Source: Perca fluviatilis (lineage: Eukaryota > Chordata > Actinopteri > Perciformes > Percidae). Taken from it: 64,000 nt of DNA. The notes beneath the pieces are model-generated. The model was not told where the DNA came from. It was given only the letters and a program-made list of their open reading frames with translations, and made no database searches. The stretch is taken from assembly GCF_010015445.1 (NCBI RefSeq), contig NC_053112.1, forward strand, positions 32,209,583 to 32,273,582, written 5' to 3'. Both the position numbers and the translations under genes were made by a program. Positions 35,290-50,300 of the stretch are shown here, one piece after another (the first letter of the stretch is position 1; each line of letters starts with the position of its first letter).

Positions 35290-38200
35290 TTTATATATAC
35301 TGTATATTCAATATGGTTGTTCAATCAGCAGCAGTAACATTGAAGTATTGTGTGTATATCTAGATTAAGTTTCAGGCTTTGGTGCATACACTTGATGTAT
35401 ACGCTACGTTAACTATAACTTGGTGACTGATAAAATGGTTTATTTCACTTCAGGCTTGTCTTGGCACAAACGGGTAACATTTAGACCATTAAAATACATT
35501 ATTAATAGTCTTTGACATTTCTTATAATCACAGTTTCACACACAGCAGTCCTGTCTTCTGGAAGAACTTTTAGTGTAAACAAGCACAGGAAATGATGATG
35601 ATGATGATGATGTCTGGACATGCTGATGGTTTTCGGGAAGCTGGTTTTTGGCACTCGGCTGGATTGACGTGAACACAGTTTACGCCCTTTGCAAGTCATT
35701 TGAGTGTTGATACATTGGCTTCCTGACTGTACTTAATCCTATTGAATATTCATGGCTGAAAAAAAGTTTCTCAAGCTTGCTAAAGTCCGACTGTTGTGAA
35801 ATTACACTGGACTTCACTATCGTCATAGGCATGTTGTTTCATAACATTTTAGTGGTGGTCTCAGTGAAATACCATACTGTACACTGTCATCTCCAATTTC
35901 CCGCAAATGCCAATGAAGCAATACTGCCTTTGAATAGCAATGGGGAAGACCAGTTCTGATATGCTAAATTGTCATCTCTTGTGGTTTTTTTTCTTCATTG
36001 TTTTCTCTCAAAATATTGAATGTTTTCACACATAACAGCACTGTTTAAGCTGTGCCCATCATCAGTCTTCACTGGGTTAGTGACTTTAACAAACATCTCT
36101 CAGAGAACGACACCCAACAAAAAGAACATAGCATTATAAAAGCACGGAGCCTGCGGTTAATAACCCGTATCTCCAAACATGCACTACGTAACTTGGTAGC
36201 CCTGCCCTGGCACGCCTGGCAGTGGCCATTTCCTCAGCTTTGATCATTAAGAGCAGGAAGCACCAGCCAAATGTGGTCAGTATATCTCACTCTACACTGA
36301 GTCTGATTGCATGAGCAGCACATAAAGAAGAAGGGAACCAACTGTTAAAAATTCTACTACCAGGGCATGAAAACAGTGGACACAAAAGGACGGAGTGTGG
36401 AAAACCCAGTATATTGCATAGGGTTCATTATTAGTAGCTATTGTAACTCTGGGAATTAGTACATTTTTAAAGTAAGCAACATCTTATAGAAGGTTTATAA
36501 AAGCTTTTGCCACTAATGATTCATTTCAGGGTAAATAAATCATGTATTCATGCTACACAGATCAACCATAATCATAAGCTGTTACAATGCATAAAAAGAA
36601 AACTGGGTTGCCAGATTGTGAGCACTCATTTACAGTAAGAGGAGAAACTCCGTTGGCTGGTTGGTTGGTTGGTTAATAGTAGTGTGTTATTGTCTAGTTC
36701 TTTAAGGTTGCTAAGGCTGCACGTATCAATAGTTGCAAACAATGCATCCAATGACTATGTGTAATGTGAGAGGGGTTGCACATAGTGATGAACCCACAGA
36801 AAATGATCACCCTCCTAGTTCCTTTAAGCACTACATAGCGTTTTAGTATCTTTCAGCTCATTGTTTTGGTTTTCCATGCTGCAACTTTGCCATTTCACTC
36901 ACAATTAATGCTGTCTCTCTTTCAGGGAAGAAGCTCTAATAAACCCACTGTACTCTACCTGCACAGCAACAAACTGAAGACAAAGTGAAGTGACTAGCTG
37001 GTGAACATTTAGCAGCTTAAAGAGTCAGAAATGTACCCTTAAGTAGTTCAGGAAGGCCAAATCAGAGCCATGTGAGTATTGGACTTACATTCATTGAGTG
37101 GACAGAAACAAAAACTCCAAATAAATGATAATGTTCACTCTCTGTCTACTGGAAAACTGGAAAAACCCCAGAACCTTTTACAACAAGCCATCAGGTTTTA
37201 AGTAATAGTAGGTCATGAATATGCATGTGTGTTAAGGTTAGTGAAACCTGATGCTCTGCAGCTAATGAGGCTTTCTGTCAAATGTGAGTTCCTACAACCT
37301 GGCAATGCAAAAGTTTTTATTTATACACTGAAAACACGTTTTGCATTATCTGTGAAGCATTATGGATGATTGAATAACCAATAACGCAGTCAACAGAGAG
37401 GCAATTAAACTGTTGAAGCATACCATATTGGAAATCTATTACCAGTAAATCATATACATATATAAATAATTGAATCTATTCAGTGTTGTGTTTCAGTTTG
37501 AAAACAAGCTTCCTGTGTTAATTGTCTACACAGGTGGGCCTCCAAGTATCCTTTGACCCTCAGGGCTGAATGAGGGTCCCATTATACAAGTCAAAGGTCA
37601 GTTTAGTGCTTGAGGCTAGTTGGTCTGAGTGGTGCTTAGATATGCATATCCCATGAATCACAGCCATCACAGCGAATCAGTGTGATCATCGCTGTATTTT
37701 AACATGCATGGCCATCAAAGGTAGTATCGTTTCTTTAGCGTTATAGGTTTTGTGTTAACTGTTTTTTAGCCTCATTCATTCTTACTCATTAAACTGTGGG
37801 GTATTAAGAACATATTCACTTAGTTTGAGTCAGTGTCTGTAAATGGTTAAAAGTAAATACCAAATGTATACTTATACTAAATACCATTTCTCTGAGCCCA
37901 GGCCTTTATTAATTATTAGGAGAAGAAAAAAGCATGAAAAGGTTTTCTACATGCACAGATCACAAACACTCAAATACACATTCAAGGCACATCTCATATG
38001 ATATCTTAGCCACTAATCAGAGAAATTATCACTGCCAGATGATGTCAGTCTTCTCCCCTCTAACCTTTGACAGCCCCTTTTACTCATGAACACAGGATGG
38101 ACGATAAGGTCCTGGGAGTTGCTGCCCAGTCTGCTGGGGTAGTAAAATTTAGAAGGAGGACATACACTACGAAAGGCCAGATGAGGCCAGAAATCCTCGT

Positions 38201-38389
38201 GGTTTGATCAACTCAGAGGGAAAATAACATAAAAAAAAACAAAGGTAATGTATCATGCATGAAGGTTTTATGGGATAACCACAGTCTGCGACACTGCAGC
38301 TATTTGACAACGTGATGACATGAGATGTCAATAAACATTTAGAAACACTGATTATCATCACAGTACAGTCTGTGTATTCATTTCTGGTG

Positions 38390-38500
38390 TTTTCACAAGA
38401 GTTGTTCCGACACTGATACCAGTATCGGGAATGCCTCCGATATGACCTAAAATGCTGGTATCGGCGAGTATGTGAGTCATGCACCGATCCGACTGACTGT
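38390..38500 (-). repeat. hAT terminal fragment
   Basis: On the - strand it reads GATCGGTGCATGACTC then GCCGATACCAGC and CCCGATACTGGTATCAG, the diagnostic subterminal pattern of the GATGCACCGAT hAT group. Only one end is recognisable. Confidence 0.5.
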
Positions 38501-40590
38501 CAAAGAAGATAATATAATAAAGTTCTTACATACATACAGGATCAATAGTATACAGCTGTTAAAAAATATATTATGTAATATATTCAAATTGCAAAAAAAT
38601 GGGCATCTGTGACAAAAAATAAGCCCACAAGCATACAATACAGCTTCCAATTGTGTCTGACTACTGTGACAGGTGCAAGCCATACAATGAGCATGTGTAT
38701 GTGCACGTGTGCAAGTGTTAAGAATAGTCTTTGCTTGAATAACCCTAATTGTTATTATCCCATTATAACACAAAAACAGAAATTTGATTACCCTTGTGCA
38801 TGGCGGGACAATAGTGGCACTATTTCTGGACCTTACTTTTGCTCATTATTATATTCCACTGGCTGAGGTAGCTGTCATACAGCATGGAAGGTCTGTGAGT
38901 CAAAGTATCACAGTGAACCACAGCGGTGACAGTAATCTGGTATTTCATATCATAAATTGAGGTCAAAAATAAAAGTTGTTCTAGGTGAGCCCCATTAATT
39001 ACAGTTACTTTTATGTTATAACGGTTCACCTCGAGTTTTACACACAAATCACACTTCACTAGCTTTGATAATTGTTAAGTATTCAGTAGTTCCATAAGGC
39101 AGTCTCAGAGAGCAATACAAACGGGCCAAATGCCCTACATCAAAGCAGAAAACAACACTGCAAGCAATCAAGGGAAATAAGTGGAGGGATTAAGTGTTCT
39201 GGAGGGAGTAGGGGCGGTAATGCTGGAGGTTACTCCAATTAAAATAGAAACTGGATATGATGGACAGTTGGGAACCGACTGGGAGGAAAGCGTGCAGACG
39301 GTTGGCAGAGAGGAGTGCACCTCTTGACAGACTGCCATCACATGCTACACATATATCAACTTAGTAGCCAGTGTTGTTCTAAAAAGCATTTTGTAAATCT
39401 CTCAGCCACCTGTAGCTAAAAACAGAGCCATTTCCTCCAACATTCAAGTTCAATGCTCCACAACATTTTCTTTTCTGCCCAAATCCTTTTCCTTTTCCTA
39501 AAAACACTGCTCTCAACAAGCAGACGGATGCAGTTGTAAGGTGAAATACATTCAAGTTGTGGTCTGATATCAGATCTTTATCAGGTAACAAGCTCGAGCA
39601 TAGCAACATCTGGAAGTTAAACAAGGAAACCCCATCAGTCTCTCTTGACGCAGGTTTGTTATCTTCAGTTTTTAGCAACTTGGTTTTCACAGCTGTGATT
39701 ACGAGTAGCATGCCACATTCAAATTGTCCACAGATGTTTTTCAAACATAACCTACCTGAAGTAAAGACACACTGATGTGAAGTTTATACAGACTATACAC
39801 AGAGATATCTACGTATCTCTCGTAGATATCTAAGCATCCAAAAAAAGTCCTGTTTGCTGGTTGGACGGACATGGAGTTATAATTATGCACCAGACATTTT
39901 GAGCATGCACTCATGGGCTTTCTGATAGGGAAAAGCAAAGTGCAACGGGCTCAGACTCTCGCGTTTATCAGCGCGTTTAGGGTCTGTCCGACAAGAGCCA
40001 GATTGTAAGCAGGAATGTGTCTCAGCTGGAAGTGCCATGTCAAAGACTCCACTATCAGTTACCCTGTCGTCTGAAAGCTCTGTGTATAGCATGTGAATAC
40101 AACAAGCCTTGGGTCTGTATATTATAGCAATAATTGTGAAAATAAAAAGCAGTTTATCGTTTTTAAGAATGATGCTTGGTAGATATATATTTTCAAGCTT
40201 TATCCTCCTGCATGACCGCTTTTCACCTCACAGTTAGGCTATTAATTGATAACATTGTGTAGCTGCTGTTTATTGTAGTTTCACTTTAATGAACTGTTTT
40301 CTTCCCACAATATTAAATTATTTGGTCACTTATGATCATTCTGCTTTGGTTGATACCTGTTAAGTGCGTTAGCTACTAGAAAACTATTGTCTGAATGTCA
40401 TAATTAACCTATTAACATTAAATTAAAAGAACACTGATTTGGGAAACATGCTTGTTGCATTTAGCTTAGCATAGTATCGCATAGTAGAAGCAACCGGAAC
40501 ACAGCTAGCAACCGGAAACAGCTTGCTTTCACCAAAATCAAAAAAGACCTAGCTCTGGTAGCTGCTAATTAAATCATCAGTCTGTATGTA

Positions 40591-40594
<4 letters not shown>

Positions 40595-40677
<83 letters not shown>
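40595..40677. repeat. (GT)n microsatellite
   Basis: About 41 GT units. Confidence 0.96.
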
Positions 40678-40680
<3 letters not shown>

Positions 40681-42592
40681 TGCGTGTGTCATTCTCTTGA
40701 CAGCTTTAGTCCCCTCTCTCAACCAATTCTGGCATTTGTGTTCTCAGATACAGCTCTTCCGGGTAATGTCTAGATCATTTCAGGGTTGCAGTGCATGTGC
40801 ATGTTGGAAAGGGGCTCTAGTCAGTGTATGAAAATACAACTGGCCTCTAACTTGAGGGTAGTAAATGTGACCATTAATTGGCAGTGCAAAAGGTCGCGTT
40901 TTGAAATTTAACACAGTTAACTTGGTAGAGCTGGCGATAATGGACTGAAAAGGTTGGGCTAATGAAAAATAACTGTGGGTTGGGGTGGACTGTATAACTA
41001 TTGGCTATAATTTACAGCTATCATGAACTTTTATCACAGCTTAACATTACGTTACTTCAGATCAGTTAAGATCCAAGAGCCTCTAGCCACATCAAATCAC
41101 AGTAAAGCCTTTACGGACACTGCTCCTGGACAATGCTGTCTCCTACAAATAATAGTTATCACAGCCCCAAAGAGACTCCAGAGAATCTAGATGGCATTGT
41201 TTCCCAACAACAGTAGTGTAACAGCAAAGTTCCTATGTTTCAATTTTTTATTAACTAATTAATTCATTATTTGTAAGCAACCTCCAGACACAGAGATTGT
41301 TAAACTTTTTAACTTTCTCTTTGGCACATTTCATGCAATGCCACATTACAGAAATAAACAATTTTCCTATAATTAACCATATTGCTAATGCTTGCTTGTG
41401 ACCTCGACTCTACGCACAGCACACAGAGCAGAATCGGCCTTTACGACTCTCGGCATTTCACAAAAAGGTAACAGATTAGACCACGTTACTGCAATTTGTA
41501 TTAATCTTGTACAATATTACTGGTACTCAACACGATGATGTTCAAATTGGCAATCACACTTCCCCATTTATGCACAGCCTCACGGCCTCCCTGATTCCAG
41601 TTGGGAGTGCTGATGCCGGTAAGACCGAGCCATCCCTTGGATGTGGTTGAGTTTGTAAATTGCAAGGTGCTGTCTGATTGGAATGCAGTTCTGAGATATG
41701 AAGCAGCAAAGATTTAAGTGGAAAATACACTGTACAAATGCATTTCAAGTCAGCTGCCCCTGTTACTCTGGTTCAAGTGAAATAATTCACAAAAAACTCA
41801 ATGGCAGCAATTCAAATTCACTTCATGTGTTAAATATTATGCTGTTGATTTGACTTCCTGTTTGTGCTATGGATAATCTCTGTGATGTAAATAAAAAAAT
41901 CTGATCTAACTCAAGTATGTAAGTCTTATACAGCTATGACATGTTGTGCATCGCTAGACATTTACCTTTTGTCATAACTAAAGTAAAACCTTTCTATAAT
42001 GAGATAAGAAAACACAGTAACAATTATAATTGCGGACAATTTTGATTCATTCGGATGCTTTAATGTTTATGACCTAGGTCTTGAGGAAAACACATTTCCA
42101 AAGATAATCAGCTGAAAGCTCTGAGAGCCCCAAATTAGCTGTTTCTGCAAACTTATCATAGTAAAGTTGTACAAAAGATAACCGGCTGTCAGCTACCATT
42201 AAGCATCCACCTTCAGAAAGCTCGAGGCCAAAGTTAAGAAAGTTGCAGGAACTTTACAACAGCCAAATTCCTCTCGAGAGCACAGCCTTCTCCACGGGCT
42301 CTGTTCATCAGATATCATCATCGCTGCTTTGACAAAGCTCTCCTCCTCCTAATTAAGATAGTCTGGTAATATTATATTGATTTTTTTTTTTTTTGATGAA
42401 GTCAAGTGCTGGCACTAATCAGGGTATAATATACATTCCTCCATCAAGATTCCCATTTTCTTTTTCTCTCATGCTGTAACTTTTTGTTTGTGTGGAGCAT
42501 TATGTGACAAATTAATAAAGCCAGGCAGTACACTGAACTCTCTTCACTCTGTCACTGCTTGTCACAGAATTGGCCTCAAACTTATGACTTAT

Positions 42593-42593
<1 letters not shown>

Positions 42594-42636
<43 letters not shown>
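42594..42636. repeat. (CT)n microsatellite
   Basis: About 21 CT units. Confidence 0.95.
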
Positions 42637-42640
<4 letters not shown>

Positions 42641-44220
42641 GTTCTTTCTGTTTTCGCGCAAGTGTCCCAGTTAAGAAATTGCTTACATCCCACTCAGTCT
42701 GGGGCTGGATTGAAATTTCCCATAGGGTATGTACCAATATGCAGAGAGCACACTTCGACAGATGCCATCAGAGAACAAGCATATGAATTACCAGGCAGCC
42801 TGCCATCTTTGAGTTCAGACAGAATGGCATTAATACCTGATTACGATCCAAACAACAACACAACAACAACATGAAAGCCAAAGCAACTGGGAGCAGGTAA
42901 AGGTTTCATCATTTATATATTAATGGATTTACTAACAAAGACTCTACTACCCCCTCAAAAGTTAAAGTGTCATAGAAGCTGCCAACAATCAAGGGACTTT
43001 GGATAAAGTGGTGGGGGGAAGAAATCACATGCCGTCAGCAAATCACATTCCAATAAATTAAATATTTGCCACTGCTGACCATAACTAATTCAGAAGCAAT
43101 GATAAATTCATGACTACAATTAAAGAAAACACGATCCCTTTAATTTTAATTGGCTGTAAATATTGGCATTACCCAATTAAGTCATGTTTGACTGTAGGAA
43201 AAGTAACTGCAAATTAATCATAAACACTGAACCTATATGTTCTGGGAGGAAGCATAAAAGTTTCATTTAAAAAAATGTAGACATGGCAGTGTTTTATGGG
43301 AAAGGTATATAATTGTTACATTTTGTATGTATTAATTGCATGACATATATGGAATCTAGTAATTATTTCTAGTTTACAAAATGTTTTTTTTACTTAATTT
43401 AAAGTATAATGGCAAAATAATTAATGATGGATATATGGTTCAAGCTATACTATATGTGCAAGCCCCATATTACAATAAAGAGTATAATTGCATAATATCA
43501 AAGGTATTTGTATAACGTGGCTGAGAGGAAAAGACTGTCCTTTACAGCATGATGACAGCATTGGTGATTTGTTCAAATGCCATGATCATTCCCTGACCTT
43601 AACCAAGTTGCTTTTGTGTGTAACCCCAACCAAACCATATAGCAGATAAGAAAACTGTCAATTTTGTAACGGTCTTTTGCATTTTGGAGTGGGGCAGCAG
43701 ATCAGAAAATGCTCATACGTTCATACATTTTGACTAACTGCATGTTTTGTCATTTAGTTTGGATGATTTGGTGGGCAAGAGAAGTAAGTAAATTTGAAAG
43801 AAACAAATACTATATGTCAGCAGTTAAAGAAATAGGATTGAAAACACACAATGGAGCCATCTCAGAAGATAGCCAGTCAAGGACCTTTGACACTGAAGGT
43901 CTCAGGGAAACAGCCAATCGGAGGGTGTTTGTATGTGTGTTTGTTTGTGTATGTGAGCACTACGTGTGTGTGTATGAGTGCGTAACTCTATCCAGATTTC
44001 TCTTTCTTTCATCATATAGTGTTCCAGTTGAAGATGCATTTATATAATATTATATTCTCGTGAATAAAAAAATATCACGTTGATATTACAAATTTATGTC
44101 CATAACTATCTACTTTGTATAGCCAGCATTTATAAATATACTTAATGTCAAGAAATAACACACAGTGTACCCTTTTAATAAAAATTCTTGTAAATGTACA
44201 CAGCTACACTTGTTATTTTT

Positions 44221-44416
44221 TGAAAAGATTAATTTTTAGGTCATTTGGTAGGCCTTTATTTGTATAGGACATCTGAAGACATGAAAGGGGAGAGAGAGGG
44301 GGAATGACATGCAGCAAAGGGTCACAGGGCAGAGTCGAACCCGCGGCCACTGCTTCGAGAAGTCAACCTCTGTATAAGAATGCCTGCTCTACCAGGTGAG
44401 CTACCCAGGCGCCCGG
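44221..44416 (-). repeat. tRNA-derived SINE
   Basis: On the - strand the 5' head reads GGGCGCCTGGGTAGCTCACC then TGGTAGAGC (A-box region) and, 40 bp on, GCGGGTTCGACTCTG (B-box). A CATGTCATTCCCCC body follows. The direct repeat CTTGTTATT (44209-44217 and 44417-44425) is a likely target-site duplication. A fragment of the same head occurs at 7735-7773. Confidence 0.8.
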
Positions 44417-44428
44417 CTTGTTATTATT

Positions 44429-46829
44429 ATATTTTTTTTGAATCAACTGTAACTCACAAAGTCAAAATAAAATAACCTGCTTATTTTCAATGGACCACAT
44501 CAAGTATTTACACGTATTTATATATTTGTTTGTTATACGTATTCAGTGGGGAATTGGCCATCTTTAACAAATATGTACTGAATTCTGCCAGGCAAGAGCA
44601 GCATATGATTTTTTTAATTGAGTGGTTTTCCTCTTTGTCAGCTCTTTGGCAGTGGGAGAGACAGATCGTGGTGTCTTTGATAGCCCTCTTCCTGCTCTCA
44701 GCGCACATCATGATAAATGGTCCATATTGGAATCCATAATGGACACTGATGTAAGAGCACTCTTCTCTCTTGACATTAAACGGTCTTCTTTCTCCTCTCT
44801 TTCAGGCATGTAGTCATCTCGCACAGTACTACTGTCTGTTTGTGTTGTTTGTTTTGTTCTTTGCATGCAAGGAAAACCAATTTATTGGATTTTTTTGTTT
44901 TTTTTGTCAGATGTTTGGTTATTGTAGGGAATGCTCATTAAGACTTTTCCCCCATACCACACAGTGATTATCCACATTTTACAGCTAATATAAAGCTTTA
45001 TTGCAACACTGCATCTGAAGTTTAGGTGTAGCAGGAGTATAAAAGTGTGATTTGGTCGGGCCACCCACACAGCGGTTAGTCTGTAAAAGTAAAGGCAGGC
45101 TGATGGTTCGCTCCCACTTCCCATCTTAGTTTCCCCCCTCTCAAATGAGGGAAACATAACGTCACAATATGGACACTGACTTCCCTGTGCCTTCCTCCCT
45201 CCCATCTAATCTCTGCTGCCTCTCGTGTGAGGAAACAGTTGCATGTAACGTATACAAGACATAATCTAAGTCAGAGAGGGATTGAAAGAGAAGGTAGGAG
45301 GGATTTAAGGAAAGGGGCAGATTGGAGGGGCGTTGGGCTCCCAGATGCCCTTGCCCCTGTGTGGGTGCTTTGCCTTGGAGATGACTGTCAGCAGGCGGTG
45401 CCTCTGAGAGAGAGGGGAAAAAGCGGTGGGGGGGGGGCTGATGTTTCCAAAGGGGGCCCAGTCTGTTACCAAAGGGAGGTGGAGATTTACTATCCCACCC
45501 AGTCAAAGTGTTTCACTGGTGCTCTGACACACAGACACACTTGCAGAGACACACACAACCTCACACACACACTCACACACACACACACTCAGACATTCTG
45601 CAAACTCTCCACAGGAAACTCTGAGCCATAATGCGAAGGCACCTCAGAGCAGACGGGTGCATTGCTCAAACCAAGTGGGATACGGTGCGGCTTTGATAGT
45701 GCGTTAATTACTCATGTGATGTGATACAGACGTCTGGGGGCTTCAGCCGAAAGTTTGCCTGACGGTTTCCAAGGGGGCCAGGCAGACATTTTAGAAGCGG
45801 TAGGTGAAAACCAAATTTATTAATAATTTATGGATAGATCAGTTTGCGTGCTGTCACAGATCCCAGCAGTGTCATGTTGATGCAAAACTGTGATGCTACT
45901 TGAAGGGCTGGCTGCTAAATAGTTCTTTGTGTACTTGGTGACAGCTGGGACTTTGAACAGGAAGAACTCTGGGCTATAAGAGTTGCCTGTGCTGTGTGAC
46001 ATGATGAAAAGGGCTTCACTATCGATCTGACAGTTTGAAACTTTATCTGCTCTTTACCAGGAGTTCTGTGGAATGAATTGATTTTGTCCAGAAGGTTTGT
46101 TGATTTTTCCGTGTGAGGGCAGTAAAGGTGATGGTATCTATATATCCATAACAGCAAACTAAGTAAAGACCCAAAAGATTCACAGACATATCCAAAGTAT
46201 AAGTAAGAGTACGTATTTTGCAGATTTGGATCTTCACCTGATTTGTATTTGAACCTTTTTTTGCTTGCATTGAAAAATGTTGACCGGAAATCAACGCTGC
46301 AGCACTTCTTTCATGTAAAAAAAAAAAGAAAAAAAAAGAGCTCTTTGTTTTGTAACCACATGTTTAAACCTTCTAAATTACAAACAGAGGGAGAATGCAA
46401 AACTGAGGAAATCATTCAGTCTCAAACTCACGCAAGGGGCTCATTGTGAAAACAGCATCAGAAGATTCACTGTGTGGTTGCAACATTATTGACACAAAGC
46501 CATAACCGACAGCTCCCTCTTTCAGGGACAACTGAGAGCAAACAAGATGCCCAATGCGCTCTGCTGATGCCTCATCCTGAACTGTCTGGCTCTAACTAGT
46601 CCTGGCATCTCCCATCTGTGCCTCCTTGGCAAAACCTTTTTGAAGTCTTGAAGAAGTTGTAAACTTCCTCACAGCTTTTGAAAGGACAGTAATGCTGTTG
46701 TAACTGTCTATTATTCCACGTTGGTTCCATTTTAAGTGGAGGCAAAATGCAAAAACAACCAGTGTTGGGTAGAGTGTTGTCTGAAAAATAACCACATTTT
46801 TCCTCTTGTTATTTGTTTTCTTTTCTCAG
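44429..46829. other. Upstream flank of ednra
   Basis: No coding exon. In other vertebrates EDNRA begins with a non-coding exon, so the promoter and exon 1 may lie here or further upstream; neither could be placed. CA-rich and G-run sequence occurs near 45429-45440 and 45530-45590. Confidence 0.4.
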
Positions 46830-46877
46830 CAGTGATATATTGGGACAGTCTTTCAATCAGTGAAATCAAAGCGCCGA

Positions 46878-47345
46878 ATGTGTTCCATAATGGGCACCCC
46901 AGCTGTGCATATGTTGGTGCTAATGGCCTGTATGGCAGCCAGAGGAATGTGCCAGATAAACAGAGCTGAAGCAGAGGAGGTCCACTCCACCTTCCAGTCT
47001 CCGGGGTTCTACAGCACCGTCATTCCCAGCACAGGACCCAGCTTCCACCCGGGGGTCCCAGGGGCTGATGCACAAGCTGTGGGATCTGGAAATGAAACTG
47101 TCATGAAGAGGCCGGTACCACCTCCGATGTGCTCTGTATTTACCTCTATTAATAGCTATTTTAAGTACATCAACACCATCATTTCCATCATAGTGTTTGT
47201 CGTCGGCCTGGTCGGCAACGCCACCCTGCTGAGGATTATATACCAGCACAAGTGCATGAGGAACGGGCCAAACGCCCTCATTGCCAGTCTGGCACTGGGG
47301 GACCTTATCTACATAATCATTGATATACCCATCAATGTATACAAG
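46878..47345 (+). CDS. ednra: ednra first coding exon: N-terminus, TM1, TM2
   Basis: The exon probably opens after a TTTTCTCAG acceptor near 46829, so the bases to 46877 would be 5' untranslated. It codes residues 1-156 and ends ...INVYK before GTACGG. Confidence 0.93.
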
Positions 47346-50300
47346 GTACGGTTTTCACTCTGTTGGTGCATGTTTAATCAAAGTCTTGACCTTATTTTGA
47401 AAGCCAAGCTGCTGAGTGACAGGTCTCTGTGTCAATATGATGAAATGCAGCAACAATGGAGGTGATACGCCGAGATAAAGTGGAATATTACGGGAAAAGG
47501 AGTGGGAAGGGGTGTAAGCAAAAGATAGGAAAGTGTAATCAGTCGTATGCCATTATCTCCCTCGTGTGGGCCGATTGGTGATGAGAGGAGCAGGGATATG
47601 GCTGGCTTAAATAAACACGGGAATCAGGCTGGAGGCACACATGCCGGTAGCCTTGTATTGACCCGGTCACTGACCATTATCCAGAGGTTTTATTTTAAAA
47701 ACAAAACAAAAAAAGGACCCAATGTTACTCAAGTGAAAAATCATTTGTGAAGTTTTGAACTCAATTCTTCATTAAAGCCCCATCTATAATGTTTTATCCA
47801 AATGAAAGTAAGGTTCAAATGCTGTATTGTTAATAAATGTCTGTGTTTCTCAGCTGGTTATAATTAAAAGTCAGCTAGTTTTTTTTCCTGTATTTATGAG
47901 CATTACTAATGTAAACAAACATTTTACAGCATCAGAAAACATTACAAACATTACAGTTAGTAGTTTTCTAATGATTCATGTATTCAAAAGACCTGTCAAT
48001 CAGTCTGAGAGCGGTTTCAATTTCGTGTTTTGATTTACATCACTTGTTTTTCTTTTGGACTACGGATTGTGCCTTTATGAAGCGCCTAATGATGATAAAT
48101 TATGCCTGGGGCTCCTGTCTTGGGCTGATTTAAACCAACAAATAGTGTCATGCTTTGTATAATAATCAAGAATAATGGCAAAATGGAGTCATCAGTCAAC
48201 CTGATCTTTCCAATGCATTATGGGAAGCCATTTTACAAGACAAAAAAAATAAAAAAGCCACCTGGTTAGAATTAACTTGGGACTTGTAGGGCACAGAAAC
48301 TCTGTAGTCCGAGCAACACGTGCAAGAAAAAAAAAGGAAACTCTTCTTGGGGGGGGGGGAACGGTTTATTCACAAACAATGAAAGAGCCACGTCTACAAT
48401 TTTTAAACCTTCAACTTGTTCACTTCCTCAAGGCTGTGACAGTGTTTCCAAAAATAATCAGCTACTTACACACTGAAAACAGTTTCCTCGCTGTGCTCCT
48501 GGGAAACTTAGACGACACACGTAAACAATAGATGGCCAGGAAGCACCATGAAGTTCTTCCTTTGGCTCAGCTTTGGGAAACGGTTTAACGCAGGTTGTAT
48601 CATGCTGAAGGAAAAGTACTACTTTGATGAAAAACAAAGGTTTCAACTCACATGGCCTGGTCAAAGGGAGTAATATTATAAGAGGTTGTCAAAGTGGCTC
48701 TGAGATACTGGTGACAACGCAGGGAATTATTGTGAAAATGTGGTCTGTAGAGTTTGCTTGGAGAGGCCGTATGTTTGCAGGAGACGTGAATGTATTGCAA
48801 AAATTGTGCAAAGTTTTATCAGCAGATGAACTCCATATGGTCCGTGTCAGATTAAACTCACTCTGACGTTAAGATGACGTTGAGAGTTCTCTGATGTGCC
48901 TCCAACTGCAGTAAAATTGCCTTAAATAGATATTAACGACGGTCCGCATGAATCCAGTAACAAAAGTGAGATTAATAAAAGTCAGCTGTCAAAAGACTTG
49001 TAAAGACATAGATTATATCCAGATTATATTATTGAAATAATTTACTTGGTAATGACACAAAAGCTAAGCCAATCAGTGATTTATTGACAAATTATATAAG
49101 TGTGAATTAGAGCTGCAAAGATGAATCGATTCATTGATTAGTTGTCAACCATTAAATTAATCACCAATTATTTTGATCAATTAATCGGTTTGAGACATTT
49201 TTTAAGAAAGAAAAAAAAAAGTCAAAATTCTGATTCCAGCTTCTAAAATGTGAATATTTTTTAGTTTCTTCACTCCTCTATGACAGTAAACCGAATATCT
49301 TTGAGTTGAGGACAAAACAAGACATTTGAGGACGTCATCTTGGGCTTTGGAAAACACTGATCAACCATTTTCAACCAACTAATCGATTAATCAAGAAAAT
49401 AATCGACAGATTAATCAACAACGAAAATAATCGTTGGTTGCAGTACTAGTGTGAATGTTGAACAATAAATGTTCCATATGATTAATTCCTATTAGAGAAG
49501 TGTTTGTGTGACAGTTATTGTGTGTCCTTTTTCCACCAGCTCCTGGCAGGACGCTGGCCTCTTGAGGAAACTGATTTTGCCCTGTTTCTGTGTAAGCTGG
49601 TGCCCTTCCTGCAGAAAGCCTCTGTGGGTATCACCGTCCTTAACCTGTGTGCCCTCAGTGTGGACAGGTCAGTGCTTTCACATGCCACACGGTCACATCA
49701 ACAGCTTTGAGCGCCGTTTTGGTGGGCCAGCTGAAAAGTTAATGCAAAATTCCTGCTCTGTGTGAGTGCTACAAAAGTGACCAAAATACACTTATTATAA
49801 TAGGTTTTGTGCATATGAATTGTTAAAGTGGAATAAATTAATTCTCCAAAACTTATTGGACATTATAACTGTTTCTCAGTCTCATAAAGAAGGTTGTATT
49901 TGTTTGTGTATTTATCATTCCTTAGAGACATATGAAGTATGTCTCTAAAGTTACACAGCCTTGTAAAGCCAGCACCATGTTTGTGCACATACTGAAGCAT
50001 GAAGATTTGTTTTCCAGATTTTTATTTTTTTATTAAGGAAGCAATCAAATGTTTGGGGGCAATAGCGCATTGATTTAGATTTGTCATTAATGTTTGCTTC
50101 TAATATAATTGTGTCATTATAATAGAGTTGCAAAGATTTTTGGGGATTTGATTCCAGTTTAATGACATGGAGATTTGGTTCACTGAGATGATGATCATTT
50201 TCGGGAAAGGTCAATACTGACTGAGCATTCTCACTGGGAAGGAATTTTTCTTTCAATTTGTTGCCTCTGTGTTCAAAACGTGTGTGATGAGCTGTTTTAT

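Larger units (their letters stand above)
35293..44208. other. Gene-free spacer upstream of ednra
   Basis: About 9 kb without a supported gene. It holds GAT and TTGG short repeats (about 35594-35612 and 36656-36674), a hAT terminal remnant (about 38390-38500), a GT microsatellite (40595-40677) and a CT microsatellite (42594-42636). The rest is AT-rich and mostly unique-looking. Confidence 0.45.

Noticed and set aside
42488..42874. 128-codon open frame on +
   Set aside because: Runs through a CT microsatellite and has no domain or conserved motif.
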